A stretch of 64,000 bases of DNA from Cyathus striatus (GCA_025738555.1 JAOVFP010000001.1:7192001-7256000), one strand, 5' to 3'; positions 1-11,749 are shown, numbered from the stretch's first letter. Notes: generated from the sequence alone by a model not told the origin. Numbers and translations: made by a program.

Positions 1-168
1 ATGAAGTCTGAAAGCTGAATCCGAGAGTACCTGAAAGCAATTGCATTATCTCCTATTAAATACATTGTTCATTTACTATACTTAAAACTCTTGTGCCTTC
101 GAACTAAATAAAATCTAACTTGAACTATATGTTCTTCATTGGTGGTGTTAATACTATGTAAATAAACA

Positions 169-2832
169 TTATCTAAAGTTAGTCTTATTATTACTCATAG
201 AAATTATCTGTGAGCCACTATCAAGAAGTGCTTCCTGTTCCTTGGTTCCATTTACTAAACCTTTAATACACCTCAATGGCTCTGACTCTCTTGCCTCATA
301 ATTCAGAACTTGCTCTTCTCGCCTATGCTTTGGAAGACTCTCAAGATATAAACTAACAGGATTGCTTACCCACCAAACATTTCTCTTCTGGCCAGTTTCC
401 TTGTTTGTCCACTCTTTTCGCTCCTTCTTTGCTAGTGTTAAGTCCTGCATCATCAAATGCTCTTCAGTTTGCTTTGGTACTAGCACCACTTTGCTTGGTT
501 TTTCCAAGTGCACTATTTTCACAGGTACAGTACCAATAACTTTTGCCTGCTGATTTTCTCTCCCCATTGTTGTTTGCTTGGTCACTAATCGCCCTTGTAA
601 ATCAACTCTAAGCACTGGCACTAGCACTAATAACTCATGCTGTGACAATGTGACAGGAGCTTCCAACATTTTATCAAGCACTATTCCTGCATCTACCCCA
701 TTTCTCAATTGGTGCTACATTCTTAGTTACTCATCTCTCTATTTCATCTAATGTCACAGCTAAATGGCCAGGAGCCATTCTCACAGGTGGTACATCTCTA
801 AATGGTCGCTCTGGAAATGGTAAAGAAATAGAAATATTTTTGTCTTTGTCTATCCTATCTGTGTTTTTAGGTTCTTTTTCAATTTTCTTATTTTGTACTT
901 CCTTTTTATTTTCTGGTTCTATATTATCCATACTGACAGTCTCTTTCTCTATAGGGGTATCCTTGGGTACATCAACCCACTTGGTATATATCAGTCTTAT
1001 TTCATCCTCAGGAGTGCCAGCAACCACTGGTGTAGGAGCCGTCTCCTTTGGACGGCACTGCTCCTGCCTCGGACTTGTTAAAAATCTGGTTCTGGTGTAG
1101 TCTCTTTGCCTGTCCTACTTTGCAGCAACTGACTTGTGGATGCCTGTGCAGGACCAGTCAAATTCTGTGCTTCAAGCCACCCTGAGTATCACTGCAACTC
1201 CTGTAATAACTGTAGATGTGGTTCCCCTTCCAGCTGAGTACTTTGCATTATTATGGCAGGTGCTTTTCCTTTATCTATGCCTGTAGAGTGCCCTTCTGAC
1301 TCTTTTAGCAGGCACTCAATCTCTCTTTGTTTTGGCTGGCCTTCAACTCGTGGAATATACCTTCCACTACTTCCCATGACTAATTGACCATTTGGACCTT
1401 CACACACAATTCCATCCTGAATATCTTTTGCTCTGACCCTACAATTCATCATGTGCTCAGGACAATTTCCACAATACCAACAGTTTGTCCTGGTACTATT
1501 CCCATTATACCCATTATATCCTCCACTTTGTGCTGGTGGTCCTCTGAACTGGTATGTTGTTGGCTGTTGCCAATTGTTTGGTGGTGGAGGTCGGTACTGT
1601 TGAGGTGCTTGTTGCACATTCTGTGCCATCTGCATCATTTGTAACAGTCCCTTGAGCTCTTTTTTCATAGAGTCCCACTCCTTTGTCATTTGAGCTGTAG
1701 CTTTCTTTGTTTCTTCCAGGATTGAGCTATCTACTACCTCATGTTTAATTATGCTTTTAGATCCTGCAGTAGGTGTTTGCACAAAGGCAGAACCTCCTAA
1801 AGAACTTAAACTCATAATTTTGTCCACAGCTGTTATTACTTCATCCAATTTATATGGATCCTCCCTAGGTCAGTCTTTTGCTATTTCTGTTTTCACCATA
1901 TCCATCATAGCTAGTTGAGTATTGACTTTTTCCCTTACCGAGTTATGGAATACTTCACTTAGTAGCCCTACTAAAGATCGGTTAGATATCAAAGTCCCAT
2001 TTTTGGATTTGGTACATCTATCTGCCTCTTTGTTGAGCTCCTGCTTGAACTTCTTCCATTCTCTGTATTCACCTACAGGAATTGGCCAGTATGTCACCAC
2101 TATTTTCTCTAGTTTTGACACTGATCCTTGTTTTTCTCCTCCCTCTGGATCATATTCTACTAACATTCATTTTTTTAAATTTTCCCAATCCTCTGATTTA
2201 TACTCCACAAAAATTTCAACTTCCTCTGCCAAATCACAATCCATAATGCACCCTACTGCATGCTTTATTTGCCTCTTACTATCTGTCTCTCCATGGTGCA
2301 CATATAATATTTCTAATTGTCTTAACCACAGCTTTATATTGTTTGCTTCTCCATCCCATTTTGGACTATCCCTACTAGTGGGTGATGGCAATGTAATTGT
2401 CATTTCAGCTACAGACTTTGGTACAACTACTGGGGGACTCGGACTCTGTTCTGCTATCTTGATTTGTGGTAATATCTCTGTCTTGTTCACTGGTGTTTCT
2501 TCTGGCAGGCTATTTTCATCATTTAATTTCCAACATGTCAAGCCTGTCAATAATTGTTCCTCTACCTCGGAGTCTGACTCTGTTTGCTTGAAAAATGCAC
2601 CTGGTATGCTCGGAATAGTCTCTCCCGGAGTTACTGCAAGGAAAATACTTTCCTCTGGCAAATCACTGTCAGTCTGTATCGCTCTGGGGGATTCTCTACT
2701 AATTTCTCCGAAATTTGGTTGTTTCTCTGATTTCTTTCTCCTGATTTTTCTCGGAGGAGTGACCTGTCGTTCTGTACCAGCTTTCTGCGACATTCTCAAT
2801 GTTCTTTCTTTGAATTTACTCGAGCTTGCCAC
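169..2832 (-). pseudogene. Gypsy Gag and protease region, broken by stops and frameshifts
   Basis: Reading from 2832 leftwards, the N-terminal part is a Ser/Lys-rich Gag leader followed by a capsid-like segment (KLWLRQLEILYVHHGE near residue 170). A zinc-knuckle-like cluster (CWYCGNCPEHMMNC) lies at about 1450-1490. The last part holds a retropepsin-type site, ALLDSGSQI, near 200. Family knowledge: this order fits Gypsy polyproteins of basidiomycetes. In-frame TGA codons lie at 2167-2169, 1870-1872, 1189-1191 and 731-733, each explicable as CGA to TGA. Frame changes occur near 1090 (a T-run, GATTTTTAAC, after the zinc knuckle) and near 705. The first frame change could be a lost base or a remnant of a Gag-Pol frameshift site. 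No functional product is expected. Confidence 0.75.
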
Positions 2833-2963
2833 GCTGTCAAATCTGTCAGATCAATATCAAGTGTCAAATTCTATTTTTATCTTGTTGTTTGTCTCGTTTT
2901 CTTGCCATTTGTCTATCCATTTGAATTTATCTAAAACTAATTTGAACCCTCACCCCCTTGCAG

Positions 2964-4031
2964 TGTCGCTACCAGCTTTAGCTACTAGTATTTTGTTAAA
3001 ATAGGTGACTTTCCATAGGAATCTATTCATGTTTATTTTGAATAGATTTGAATAGATCACTGTTTGCCAAGATGCCGATCCTCGCTTATTGTCACATAGT
3101 TGGAGGTGGGGCTGTACAGACCTTCATAGATTTTGAAGTCTATGGAGAACTTAAGACCCCTTGCCAGATTTTTAAGTCTTGAATAAACCTCGCTAAGGCT
3201 CGCTTATTCTGCTTAAGTTCCCTTGATCTTCCTTTTATAGGTGAACTGACATCCAGCTTACGATACAGGTGCCATGGTCCATTTCAGACTTGCAAGTTCC
3301 ATGGATTCCACGAATTTCTAGAGAATGCAACATATCATATGCACTCCCAAGTCCTTCCTTTGTCTCCAAAAAATTTAATCACTAGTTCTTTTAATATATA
3401 ATGAGTCCTCCTAACAGATATCTCATATACTTTTGTTATTTTACATATGGTGAATGTATTCCAGTGGTCTTCAAGTCCTCCCAGAATCTAGAGGATGTAA
3501 CAAAAAGTAGCAACATCAAAGTCCACTGTTGTTAATTAAAGTCTAGTCACTTTGACTCTTAAAAGGCCTGTCATGGCATAATTTTGTGAGGGGAGAGCAG
3601 AAGTTTCAGGGTATTTCTGTTGATAATAGATTGTAATAGAATTGGCTACGGGAAAATGATATGAAATAGACATAGATTGTCAAACTCCGATTTAAAAAAT
3701 ATTCAAGTCTATTCAGAATAGAATTCCTATGGAAAGTCACCCAATAGCACTATAATATGATGTAAAAATAGCTACTTATTCTATTTATATACCTGAGGTT
3801 AAGTCAATAGTCTTGTAAGTGTTCGAAGGATGTCAATGGTTCAAATGTAATTTAAATTCAAAGGATATAACTAAAAAGATGAGTATGTTGTGAACTCAGC
3901 ACTGTTGGCACTATGCGTGCTTAGATAACTCAAAAATACGTCAAAAATAAATATATTTCCTGCCTAGGTGTCACCCTGTCTGTGGGGAATGGAAGTACTG
4001 CGTGCCGTGCGGTTCTTAGTGTTCCCTTGCA
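2964..4031 (-). repeat. Gypsy 5' LTR interrupted by a TIR element
   Basis: The outer parts, 2964-3003 and 3743-4031, match the complement of the solo LTR at 24721-25045 along their full length. Removing 3004-3742 leaves about 330 bp, the same size as the 325 bp solo copy. Both start with TG (TGCAAGGGAA or TGTAAGGGAA) and end with CA. The two copies differ largely by C/T and G/A changes at CpG positions. Confidence 0.8.
3004..3741. mobile_element. Non-autonomous TIR element inside the Gypsy LTR
   Basis: The left end GGTGACTTTCCATAGGAAT is mirrored at the right end by ATTCCTATGGAAAGTCACC, giving an inverted repeat that continues imperfectly for about 40 bp. The uninterrupted LTR at 24721-25045 shows the empty site, and AATA occurs on both sides here, so a short target duplication is likely. 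The 738 bp interior has no convincing ORF. Superfamily is not assigned. Confidence 0.8.
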
Positions 4032-4248
4032 GGCGCTTGAACATCTGCTCTAGCCTCTTGCGATAAGAAACCACTTACCCTTGTAACCGGTTGTACAGCC
4101 GCTTCATACAGATTTGACATACCATACTTGGCATTTGAGGTGTTAATATCCACAGCACTGAGCAAGTGGTTGATCGTTGATGATAGTGCAGACTATGTAT
4201 TATGAATCTTGTAATTGCTCTTGTTCTGTTTTAAGCCCTGGAGTTTTC
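4032..4248 (-). repeat. Duplicated locus, segment D part 1
   Basis: This stretch is the reverse complement of about 42050-42265. It runs from the Gypsy insertion point to the insertion point of the next TIR element. It is part of a 1.46 kb locus whose contiguous form lies at 40816-42270. The copy here has lost many CpGs relative to that one. No gene is recognised in it. Confidence 0.85.
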
Positions 4249-4635
4249 GAGCTCTTTACGCTCCCCCCCCCCTTACACATGAATTTCACATGAAATTCAC
4301 ATGAATTGGTGAAGTTCATGTGAAGTTCATGTGAAATTTAGGTGAACTTTTTTGCATTATTTTTGCTGAATTTCAGTGAGAACACTGCTAATAATTTCAC
4401 CTGAATTTCACATGAATTTCGCATGAACTTCACCAATTCATGTGAATTCAGGTGAATAATTCACTTGATCTTCACATGAAATTTTTCACCAAATTTTCAT
4501 GTCACTTGGTGAAGTTCACGTAAATTTCACCAGAAATTCACATGGAGCTTATACAATAGTAATGAGCTTCAATTGTATTTCATGGTGTTGCTTACTAATA
4601 ATAAAAATAAATGTACATAGTAAATAATGACTCCA

Positions 4636-4716
4636 GTCAGAATTGAACCAACAGCCTCCGAGTGATGACTAATAGTTTTTCCCACAGTTCAGCAATTAAC
4701 CACTACACCATAAGAA
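4636..4716 (-). other. tRNA-like (SINE-type) segment
   Basis: On the minus strand the segment reads TATGGTGTAGTGGTTAATTG, which resembles a tRNA A box and D arm. About 50 nt later comes GTTGGTTCAATTCTGAC, which resembles a B box and can fold as a T arm (GTTGG, TTCAATT, CTGAC). The flanks do not form an acceptor stem, so this is not a working tRNA gene. It is better seen as a tRNA-derived SINE head or relic. Confidence 0.45.
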
Positions 4717-4854
4717 CTTGTATAGAAAAGTTATTTCCCACACTATATACCCCCATCAACCCTCCGCTTTCTAATACTTTGTCACATGATTGACATATCA
4801 CATGACCAAAACACGTCGCACCATTGTTGATTCTTGCTTCTTGCCACATCACTA

Positions 4855-5360
4855 TCATTCACTCCCTTCTCCCCTCCCTCTCCCCCCTCCCTCTCCCCCC
4901 TCTCTCCTTCCTCCCTTCCACTCTTTTATCCTTCCACCCTCATTCCTCCCCTATTTCACTCCTTCCCTCCTCCTCTTTCTCTATCAAGAACCAATACAGT
5001 AACAACAAGAGCGCAGGAAAGCGGGAGGCGCACAGCGAGCGCGAGGGGCGGGATAGCGGGGCGGGAGGGGCGGGATAGCGAGCGCGTTAGAGCGCACAAC
5101 AAGCACAGGGAGCGGAATAGCGAGCGGGGGGCGGGATAGCGAGCGGAAGGGCGGGATAACGAGCGGGATGGGGCACACAGTGAGCGGAAGGGCGGGGATA
5201 GCGAGTAGGAAGGGGTGTGCAGTGAGCGGAGGGGCGGGGATAGCGAGTAGGATGAGGCGCGCATTGAGCGGAGGGGCGGGATAGCGAGCGGGATGAGGCG
5301 CATGGCGAGCAGAGGAGCGGGAGGCGTGGGAAAGCAGGGGATGGGACATCGAGTGCAAGG
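4855..5360. repeat. Pyrimidine tract followed by G-rich minisatellite
   Basis: From about 4855 to 4985 the plus strand is almost pure C and T (CCCTCCCTCTCCCCCC-like runs). From about 5010 to 5350 it switches to a G-rich array of units such as GCGGGATAGCGAGCGG. The abrupt strand switch and repeated G-runs could favour triplex or G-quadruplex structures. CpG is kept here, unlike in the surrounding DNA. The short ORFs crossing it are low-complexity and are not called. Confidence 0.7.
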
Positions 5361-5712
5361 GCAGGAAGTTGGGGGATATTATGTAATATTATTGTTGCTT
5401 TGTAATATGTAAATTAGTCACATGATCAATAAATAAATTCATTTTCTCCATATTTATGAATGAATTTCACTCAATTTTTCATGTGAATTTCACTATATTT
5501 TCACTTTAATTTCACCTAAAATACATGAAAGTTCATGAACCTATGCTTTTTAGAAAATATTTAAAATCACATGAAGTTCATGTAATTTCATGTGAATTTC
5601 ATGAGAAATATACTCTAAATTGGTGATATTCATGTGAAGTTCATGTGAATTTCTGCCTTTCATGTGAAATTCATGTGAATTCATGGTGAAGGGGGGGGGA
5701 GTGTAAAGTACT

Positions 5713-5890
5713 GGAGTTTTCAGGTAACATGCACTGATGACAGACATGTATGAATGCAGGCGCCGAATAATTGTTGAATAACTAAAGTTGCAATAGTTGG
5801 TCAATTCCGGAATCCGATTATCATTATTCCTAAAAATAATCATATGTGTGGGGGTATCAATTTCAATATCACAGTTTCACATGCGATTGG
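5713..5890 (-). repeat. Duplicated locus, segment D part 2
   Basis: This is the reverse complement of about 41878-42055 and continues segment D beyond the TIR element at 4249-5712. It ends at GATTGGCGGCC. In the contiguous copy this joins directly to segment B (TTTCCTCAATG), but here 1.76 kb intervenes. Confidence 0.85.
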
Positions 5891-7647
5891 CGGCCTGAGA
5901 CAGATCAATTCGTGTGACAGAAGTTCAATCCCTGCAACACTCAACTCCTTCCAACCGAGGGCACCTCAAGGTACCTCCACCTTGAAGACAACTCAACTTG
6001 CGGCAACACTATCTTTGTCACAACTGATGTGTTGCAAAGCATTCATCACATAATGTTTGTTGTTAGTACTCAGCTACCACTTGCTCAGGGCAGCTATTAT
6101 TACCTGTCAGCTCATGAGCTGAGCAGAGTCAATACAGGCACGGCTCACTTTCATGACTCAGCTCATTGAGCCAGCTAAGTGGGTGCTCAGGCACCTCAGG
6201 CATGAATAAAAATTATAGTAACATACTTTTGATATCATTCTAGCTTTTATAATTGGCATTACATCAAGCTATGTGACAAGTAGTGGCTTGGATCAATCAC
6301 AAATTTGTAATGAACACTTTATAACAGAATTTTACCTCTGAACCAGAAAAATTATATTACTCCTCCAATTTATGTCAGAAAGCTATAAAACATGGGAATA
6401 AGCAAGTATACATTGTAAGCATTCTATATATCAAATATATAAGAAATTAAAAACCTATACAATATATTATAGCAAATTCAGTTGTGGCTTACCACTCATA
6501 ATATTGAGCTGAGCAACCAAAAGTGGAGAGCTGATGCAACTGGCTCAGCTCACTGAGATGACAGCTCTGCTTGGCAGCTTGGCAGCTCGTAGCTGCGCTA
6601 GCAGCAACACTAGTCATTACTCGTCCAAGCTAACACCTGTGATCTCCAACTGATAGTGATGACGGGGCACAAACTGACACCCTCGATGGGCTAGAACTCC
6701 AAGTAGGGAGGACAGTGTAAGTTCTGTTTCTGACTGCCGTTTTGTCACCCCCATGACTTCCATTGTTTGAGCCAGGTCCTCCCGAGTCCCATGCACTCTT
6801 TCTGGCGCCTTTTCAATGTCTTCATTCAACCAGTATCTGATGACTGATGGTACCCGACTTCATTACTTCTGCTCCTAATACGTGTTCGTCCTTACCTGTA
6901 TGAGGACACTCACAACTTAGCGCCATTTTCTTCATTATCCACTTGAATGCACCTCTCCAACTTCGCTATGCGCAAGTTCAACTCGCCAGTGGCCAAATCA
7001 CAGCTCTGTCTAACATAACATCCCTCCAAGACGTACTCTACATTCTTGCTACACTCTCTCTTCCATCTTCTTGCTTGACATTACAGCCAAGGCACCTTCA
7101 ACGAGGGCCGTACTAAATGTTTTGATGGTCATGCATTGAAGGCATATGGCTGGCACTCAATATGCTCCCATCTAAGTGAACTACGGATGTCTTAACCATG
7201 CAAGAATGTATGCTCCAACTTTATAGCTATTTCTCTCGCTGACGGTGAGTTCTACAGCTTAATGATAGACAATACTTGGGGCCAGCAATGTGAGTGTGTG
7301 AAGACTAGTGCTGTGAACTGGTATGTCCACTTTATATTCATCTTTTTTGCTGTGTTGACATTATCAATGGCTGTGGTTTTAGTGCAAACCTGGTCCGTTT
7401 TGATACCTCAGTCCACTCAACTTCGACATAGCAACTACCATAGCCTACCCTCTGCCTTTCCCATGAATTCTAGAGGCTGCATGATGGTCACCCTGAAGAG
7501 ATATTGCTGGTTCTCTTCAGCAGCTACCTCTCCATCTCCCTTAGCATGTCATAGTGCTACTTTGTATATGCCAGTGGCTTCTGTTGCTTATCGTGATCGT
7601 CGGTACAAACAATTGCTGCACACACATCTCATTGTCTATATCCATTT
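5891..7647. other. 1.76 kb insertion, no supported gene
   Basis: Comparison with 41870-41885 shows this block lies between two sequences that are adjacent in the uninterrupted locus. I found no clear terminal inverted repeats or target duplication. About 6080-6200 and 6490-6600 contain many AGCTGAGC / GCTCAGCT motifs in both orientations, so a smaller foldback may be nested here. Short ORFs at 6617-6829 (minus) and 7262-7729 (plus) have no recognisable domain. Confidence 0.5.
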
Positions 7648-8176
7648 CCTCAATGTTAAGTTTTCATCTTTAATGTTGTCCCTCCTCTTAGCCTCGGTAA
7701 CCCCAGTGCTGGATATTTATCACCACTAGGATACCATTGAGGACCTGAAGCAGCTCATTCTTGTCGACTAAACTTGCTTCTTCGCCCACCATGAACATGC
7801 TTGCTTACTTTTTGTAGAAGTGCCTTATCAATCTTCATTTACTCTCCAAGGATATCTTCTGCCTTGAAACTTTGTTATCTATCTACTCCAGACTATTTAT
7901 CTATTCGAAGATTGTGTATGCTTCATCATTTGATATGATTATAGTACTTGCATTTTTACATTAAGATGCTGGGACCCTGTAAGTTATTGCTAGTAGCTGT
8001 GCCGTTGTCATCTTCACATGCTAGACAAACCAGTGACAACACCTCATCTATTGGCACTCCCTCCTTAGCACTTCGGATACACTCTCCATGCCAACCTAGG
8101 GCACAGATCCCCAGCCATTCTAGGGTCGCCTCCACAAGCAATTCCAACACACCAGGTCACTGCTACTGTCGAAGGA
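7648..8176 (-). repeat. Duplicated locus, segment B
   Basis: This is the reverse complement of about 41330-41875. It ends with GTCGAAGGA at 8168-8176, the complement of the site TCCTTCGAC in the uninterrupted copy, where the next element is inserted. Confidence 0.85.
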
Positions 8177-8906
8177 GTCCATAGTCCCCTGTTATAACTT
8201 GCTTAGTATTGACCCTGAAACATGTGCCCATCAGCAAACCAGCCCACACAGCTAAGAAGGCACTTACAAGTGCTTATTACATAGGACACTCATGGACAGC
8301 TCATTGATTTGATAAGTAACTAAAATGCAAAGCTCTATCTTCTGATTTTTCACTCTTTTCACTGGTAATGCATGTTGTGAGGTATTAAGTATATTTTTTC
8401 CTATATTTTTAGTCTTGTCTGAGTGTTATTTCCACTGTACTTGTCTGTAAAAATGAAAACCAGTATATACTTATAGTAAATTTGGATATTGCCTGTATGT
8501 TAAGTATACTACATAAAACATGTCACTTATATAATTTGTACCATAGCATGATCATGCAATACCATAATTTTGTACTATCACTATTACCATGACAGTACTG
8601 TAACAATACTACTACACCAGAAAGTGATAAGCACTAGTACGTTGTAATGAGCTAGTAAAATATTTAACCAGTTGTACTTCTCATGCACTTGTACTCAGAT
8701 GGATATAATTTTCTCAGACTGTGTAGGTAGTCATGATATATATGTAGAAAACATAAACCTGTGTGTAGGCAAAGATGTTGACATAAAAGTGTGCCACAGT
8801 ACCCAAACTGGTTTGCAAATCAATCACGTGCAATGCCATTTTTAGAATTTCGGACCCTTATACAACCCTTAGATCTGTATTGAGTTATAACAGGGGACCT
8901 ACCACC
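8177..8906. mobile_element. TIR element copy X (internally deleted)
   Basis: The ends carry AGTCCCCTGTTATAACT and, inverted, GGTCCCCTGTTATAACT. The interior is the reverse complement of the copy at 10828-11749 but lacks about 190 bp that the longer copy has at about 11000-11185. It is non-coding and about 730 bp long. The left flank is one half of a 9-bp target duplication whose partner lies at the other copy. Confidence 0.85.
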
Positions 8907-10317
8907 GGTGTTGTGGGTGAAACTTGATTAGTCATAAACATACACATATGGCTATATGGCCCAATGTCTGGAATCCACATTATCCAGATCTTTCCGAATA
9001 CACTACCAAACAATTCTCATGAGGCACTGCTTCTCAAGAAACAAACATATGGAAACACAAGCCAATACCCAACTTCTTGGTGACCAAAAATAGGACACCA
9101 TTGTTCTTCACACCCATTGTTCAAGAACAATGCCTATACATTTGATTACCAAGGACATGCCATTGTTTCTAATAATAGAACTCCATTGTTCTTCACACCC
9201 ATTGTTCAGAACAATGCCTATGCATTTGCTTACCAAGGATATGCCATTGTTTCTAATAATAGGACTCCATTGTTCTTTTGCACCCATTGTGCAGAACAAT
9301 GTCCTCCTATTCACCCATTGTCTTCATGCCCATTGTTTGCTGGGATCTATAAATAGAATTCCATTGTTCATCACCAGAACAATGTAATACTATTTCTGTC
9401 ACCATTGTTCAAGACCTGACTCATCTTTTTGAACACCATTGTTCTGCGCAGCCTCCACCTCAAGACAATGGATCTACCATTACCAAATTTGAAGGACAAT
9501 GCAGGATTGGTTTTGGATAGGATTAGTCAGCAGTAGGAAGAAAAGAGCATAAAAGGAGAGAGGAATTGAGTCTTAGACAGTAGTTTTATCCATTTTACCA
9601 CAGCTTGACAGCTAGGATTCTACTCACTAGAGTTTTATCCATTACCAAATAGCCCACCACTAGCTAGGATCTTACTCACCTCTTCATCCCCAGTAGTTAT
9701 TCTTACACATTAGATACAGAATCTATTATGCTTTTTCTTCAGTTCTATTAGTAATGTAAACAATGCAGCTCAACTCACTGTATAAATAAATTCACAGTAA
9801 TATCAAAGTAACTCAACTCAACTCAACGTAATGCAGCTCAACTCAACATATCAAATCTCAACGTCACTTCTATCATATCTATTCAGTAGCAGCACATATT
9901 AGTTTATGTGCTGCAGCCACCAAGCTACAGTCAGAAACAACCAAGGCCCTCAACTTTGTTTCGACCTTCACCACAGCACCAATCTTTATATACAGCCTTC
10001 ACTGTACATACAAGCTTTCCTAGTGTTTCTAGCAGCTGTTGTTACCCTATACAGCTTTAGCTGTATACTCTAGAAACTCCCACAGTTCATCTCTTATTTA
10101 CAGCCTTTGCTGTACCACACCAGTCACAGGCCAAGTTCTAAGCAAACCTAGCAAAGCCCCAGAGTTCATTGCCCATTTACAGTCTTTACTGTACATCCCA
10201 TATCATAGGAGTTTGCAGGAATACATACGATCAGTATCCCTCAACCCCCAGGTGCTAAATATGAATAAAGTCACTTCCTGCCGAACACCTAAGGTATCTA
10301 TTACCTTGAATGACACT
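8907..10317. other. Repeat-rich non-coding interval
   Basis: No gene is supported. About 9095-9480 repeats an approximately 84-bp unit 2-3 times, built around CCATTGTTC and its inverse GAACAATGG. About 9740-9860 repeats CTCAACT. Between 9985 and 10200 the imperfect palindrome TACAGCYTTNNCTGTA occurs four times. The ORF at 10039-10344 spans these repeats and is not called. Confidence 0.55.
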
Positions 10318-10827
10318 GGGAAGTTATGGCTGCATGAGGGTTGACTCAATTTATGTGAGTTATCTGCCCTTCATCTTTTCAATAGTGCTAATGGACTGAG
10401 AAAGGTCCCTGCTTATCATTCCAGGTTTCAGTTGCTGTGGGGTGGCTGGTACTGTGTACTTCAACCCCACATAACCCTGCCACCAGAGTCCTTGCCACAC
10501 TGAAGGGAAACTCGTGCACCCCAGTTACCATCCCAGACGTCCCTTCAATCTCCCTTTTGCATTTTTTGCTGCAAACATTTAGAGAGGTTGGCTGCTTCAG
10601 TGGTGGGGATTTTTATGGATACAAGTCCTTAAACATGCCCATGGTACTACATTTTGTTTTGCACAACTGAGGGCGAAGGCAAGTTGTATATAAACCTCTT
10701 GCCCCCAGATTTCCTCTCTTTCGAGTGTAAATACAAGAGAGATGTGGAAATACATACACACCCACTCAAACTTCCTAGTTTCTTCCCCATGCTTCGAACA
10801 GGGTTACGCTTGTGCTCGTCCTTCAAC
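10318..10827 (+). repeat. Duplicated locus, segment A (inverted relative to B and D here)
   Basis: This stretch matches 40816-41335 in the same orientation, whereas segments B and D in this copy are in the opposite orientation. It ends with TCCTTCAAC at 10819-10827, the second half of the target duplication of a TIR element. C/T and G/A differences from the other copy fall mainly at CpG sites (for example GCTGCGTGAGG against GCTGCATGAGG). Confidence 0.85.
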
Positions 10828-11749
10828 ACAGTGGTAGGTCCCCTGTTATAACTCAATGCAGATCTAAGGGTTGTATAAGGGTCTGAAATTCCAAAAATGG
10901 CATTGCACATGATTGATTTGCAAACCAGTTTGGGTACTGTGGCACACTTTTATGTCAACATCTTTGCCTACACACAGGTTTATGTTTTCTACATACATTG
11001 AATTTGGCATTAAATATGTAGTAGATGTACAATTATTGATAAACAAGTATTGGTGATAATAAATCTATGTTTTTCATTGTACCTAAGGCTGCCAAGGTAG
11101 ACACTGAAGGCATAATACAGATATATTAACTGGTCATGATGCTTTCCAATAAAATACAAAGAGAGATTTATAGTGACAGCATTATATATCATGACTACCT
11201 ACACAGTCTGAGAAAATTATATCCATCTGAGTACAAGTGCACGAGAAGTACAACTGGTTAAATATTTTACTAGCTCATTACAACGTACTAGTGCTTATCA
11301 CTTTCTGGTGTAGTAGTATTGTTACAGTACTGTCATGGTAATAGTGATAGTACAAAATTACGGTATTGCATGATCATGCTATGGTACAAATTATATAAGT
11401 GACATGTTTTATGTAGTATACTTAACATACAGGCAATATCCAAATTTACTATAAGTATATACTGGTTTTCATTTTTACAGACAAGTACAGTGGAAATAAC
11501 ACTCAGACAAGACTAAAAATATAGGAAAAAATATACTTAATACCTCACAACATGCATTACCAGTGAAAAGAGTGAAAAATCAGAAGATAGAGCTTTGCAT
11601 TTTAGTTACTTATCAAATCAATGAGCTGTCCATGAGTGTCCTATGTAATAAGCACTTGTAAGTGCCTTCTTAGCTGTGTGGGCTGGTTTGCTGATGGGCA
11701 CATGTTTCAGGGTCAATACTAAGCAAGTTATAACAGGGGACTATGGACT
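10828..11749. mobile_element. TIR element copy Y (long form, 922 bp)
   Basis: The element begins ACAGTGGTAGGTCCCCTG and ends CAGGGGACTATGGAC. GTCCCCTGTTATAACT is inverted at the two ends. It is the inverse of copy X with about 190 bp more in the middle. No transposase is encoded. Because flanks are exchanged between the two copies, neither copy is now bounded by a matching duplication. Confidence 0.85.

Larger units (their letters stand above)
1..4031 (-). mobile_element. Gypsy-type LTR retrotransposon, 5' half
   Basis: The element reads right to left: a 5' LTR at 2964-4031 (itself interrupted), then gag and the start of pol down to about position 169. The 3' LTR and most of pol are not in the window. 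A solo copy of the same LTR at 24721-25045 fixes the LTR ends as TGCAAGGGAA on one side and GCGACA on the other. The element sits in the duplicated locus described at 4032-4248, next to GGCGC. Positions 1-168 show no recognisable pol continuation, so pol may be deleted or replaced there. Family placement rests on the gag and protease features, not on reverse transcriptase, which is absent. Confidence 0.75.
4249..5712. mobile_element. TIR element with palindromic subterminal repeats, 9-bp TSD
   Basis: The ends are GAGCTCTTTACGCTCC and GGAGTGTAAAGTACT, inverted repeats of the form AGYWCTTTACRCTCC, each followed inside by a run of C or G. The flanks carry the 9-bp direct repeat GGAGTTTTC (4240-4248 and 5713-5721). 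The empty site at 42040-42060 has it once. Both subterminal zones, about 4275-4560 and 5455-5690, are packed with TTCATGTGAA / TTCACATGAA palindromes, likely transposase-binding sites. A 9-bp duplication suggests a Mutator-like affinity, but no transposase is present. The middle holds a tRNA-like segment and a strand-asymmetric block. Confidence 0.85.

Noticed and set aside
4636..4716. Functional tRNA gene
   Set aside because: A and B box-like sequences are present but no acceptor stem forms. The same holds for 19400-19505 and 59668-59725.
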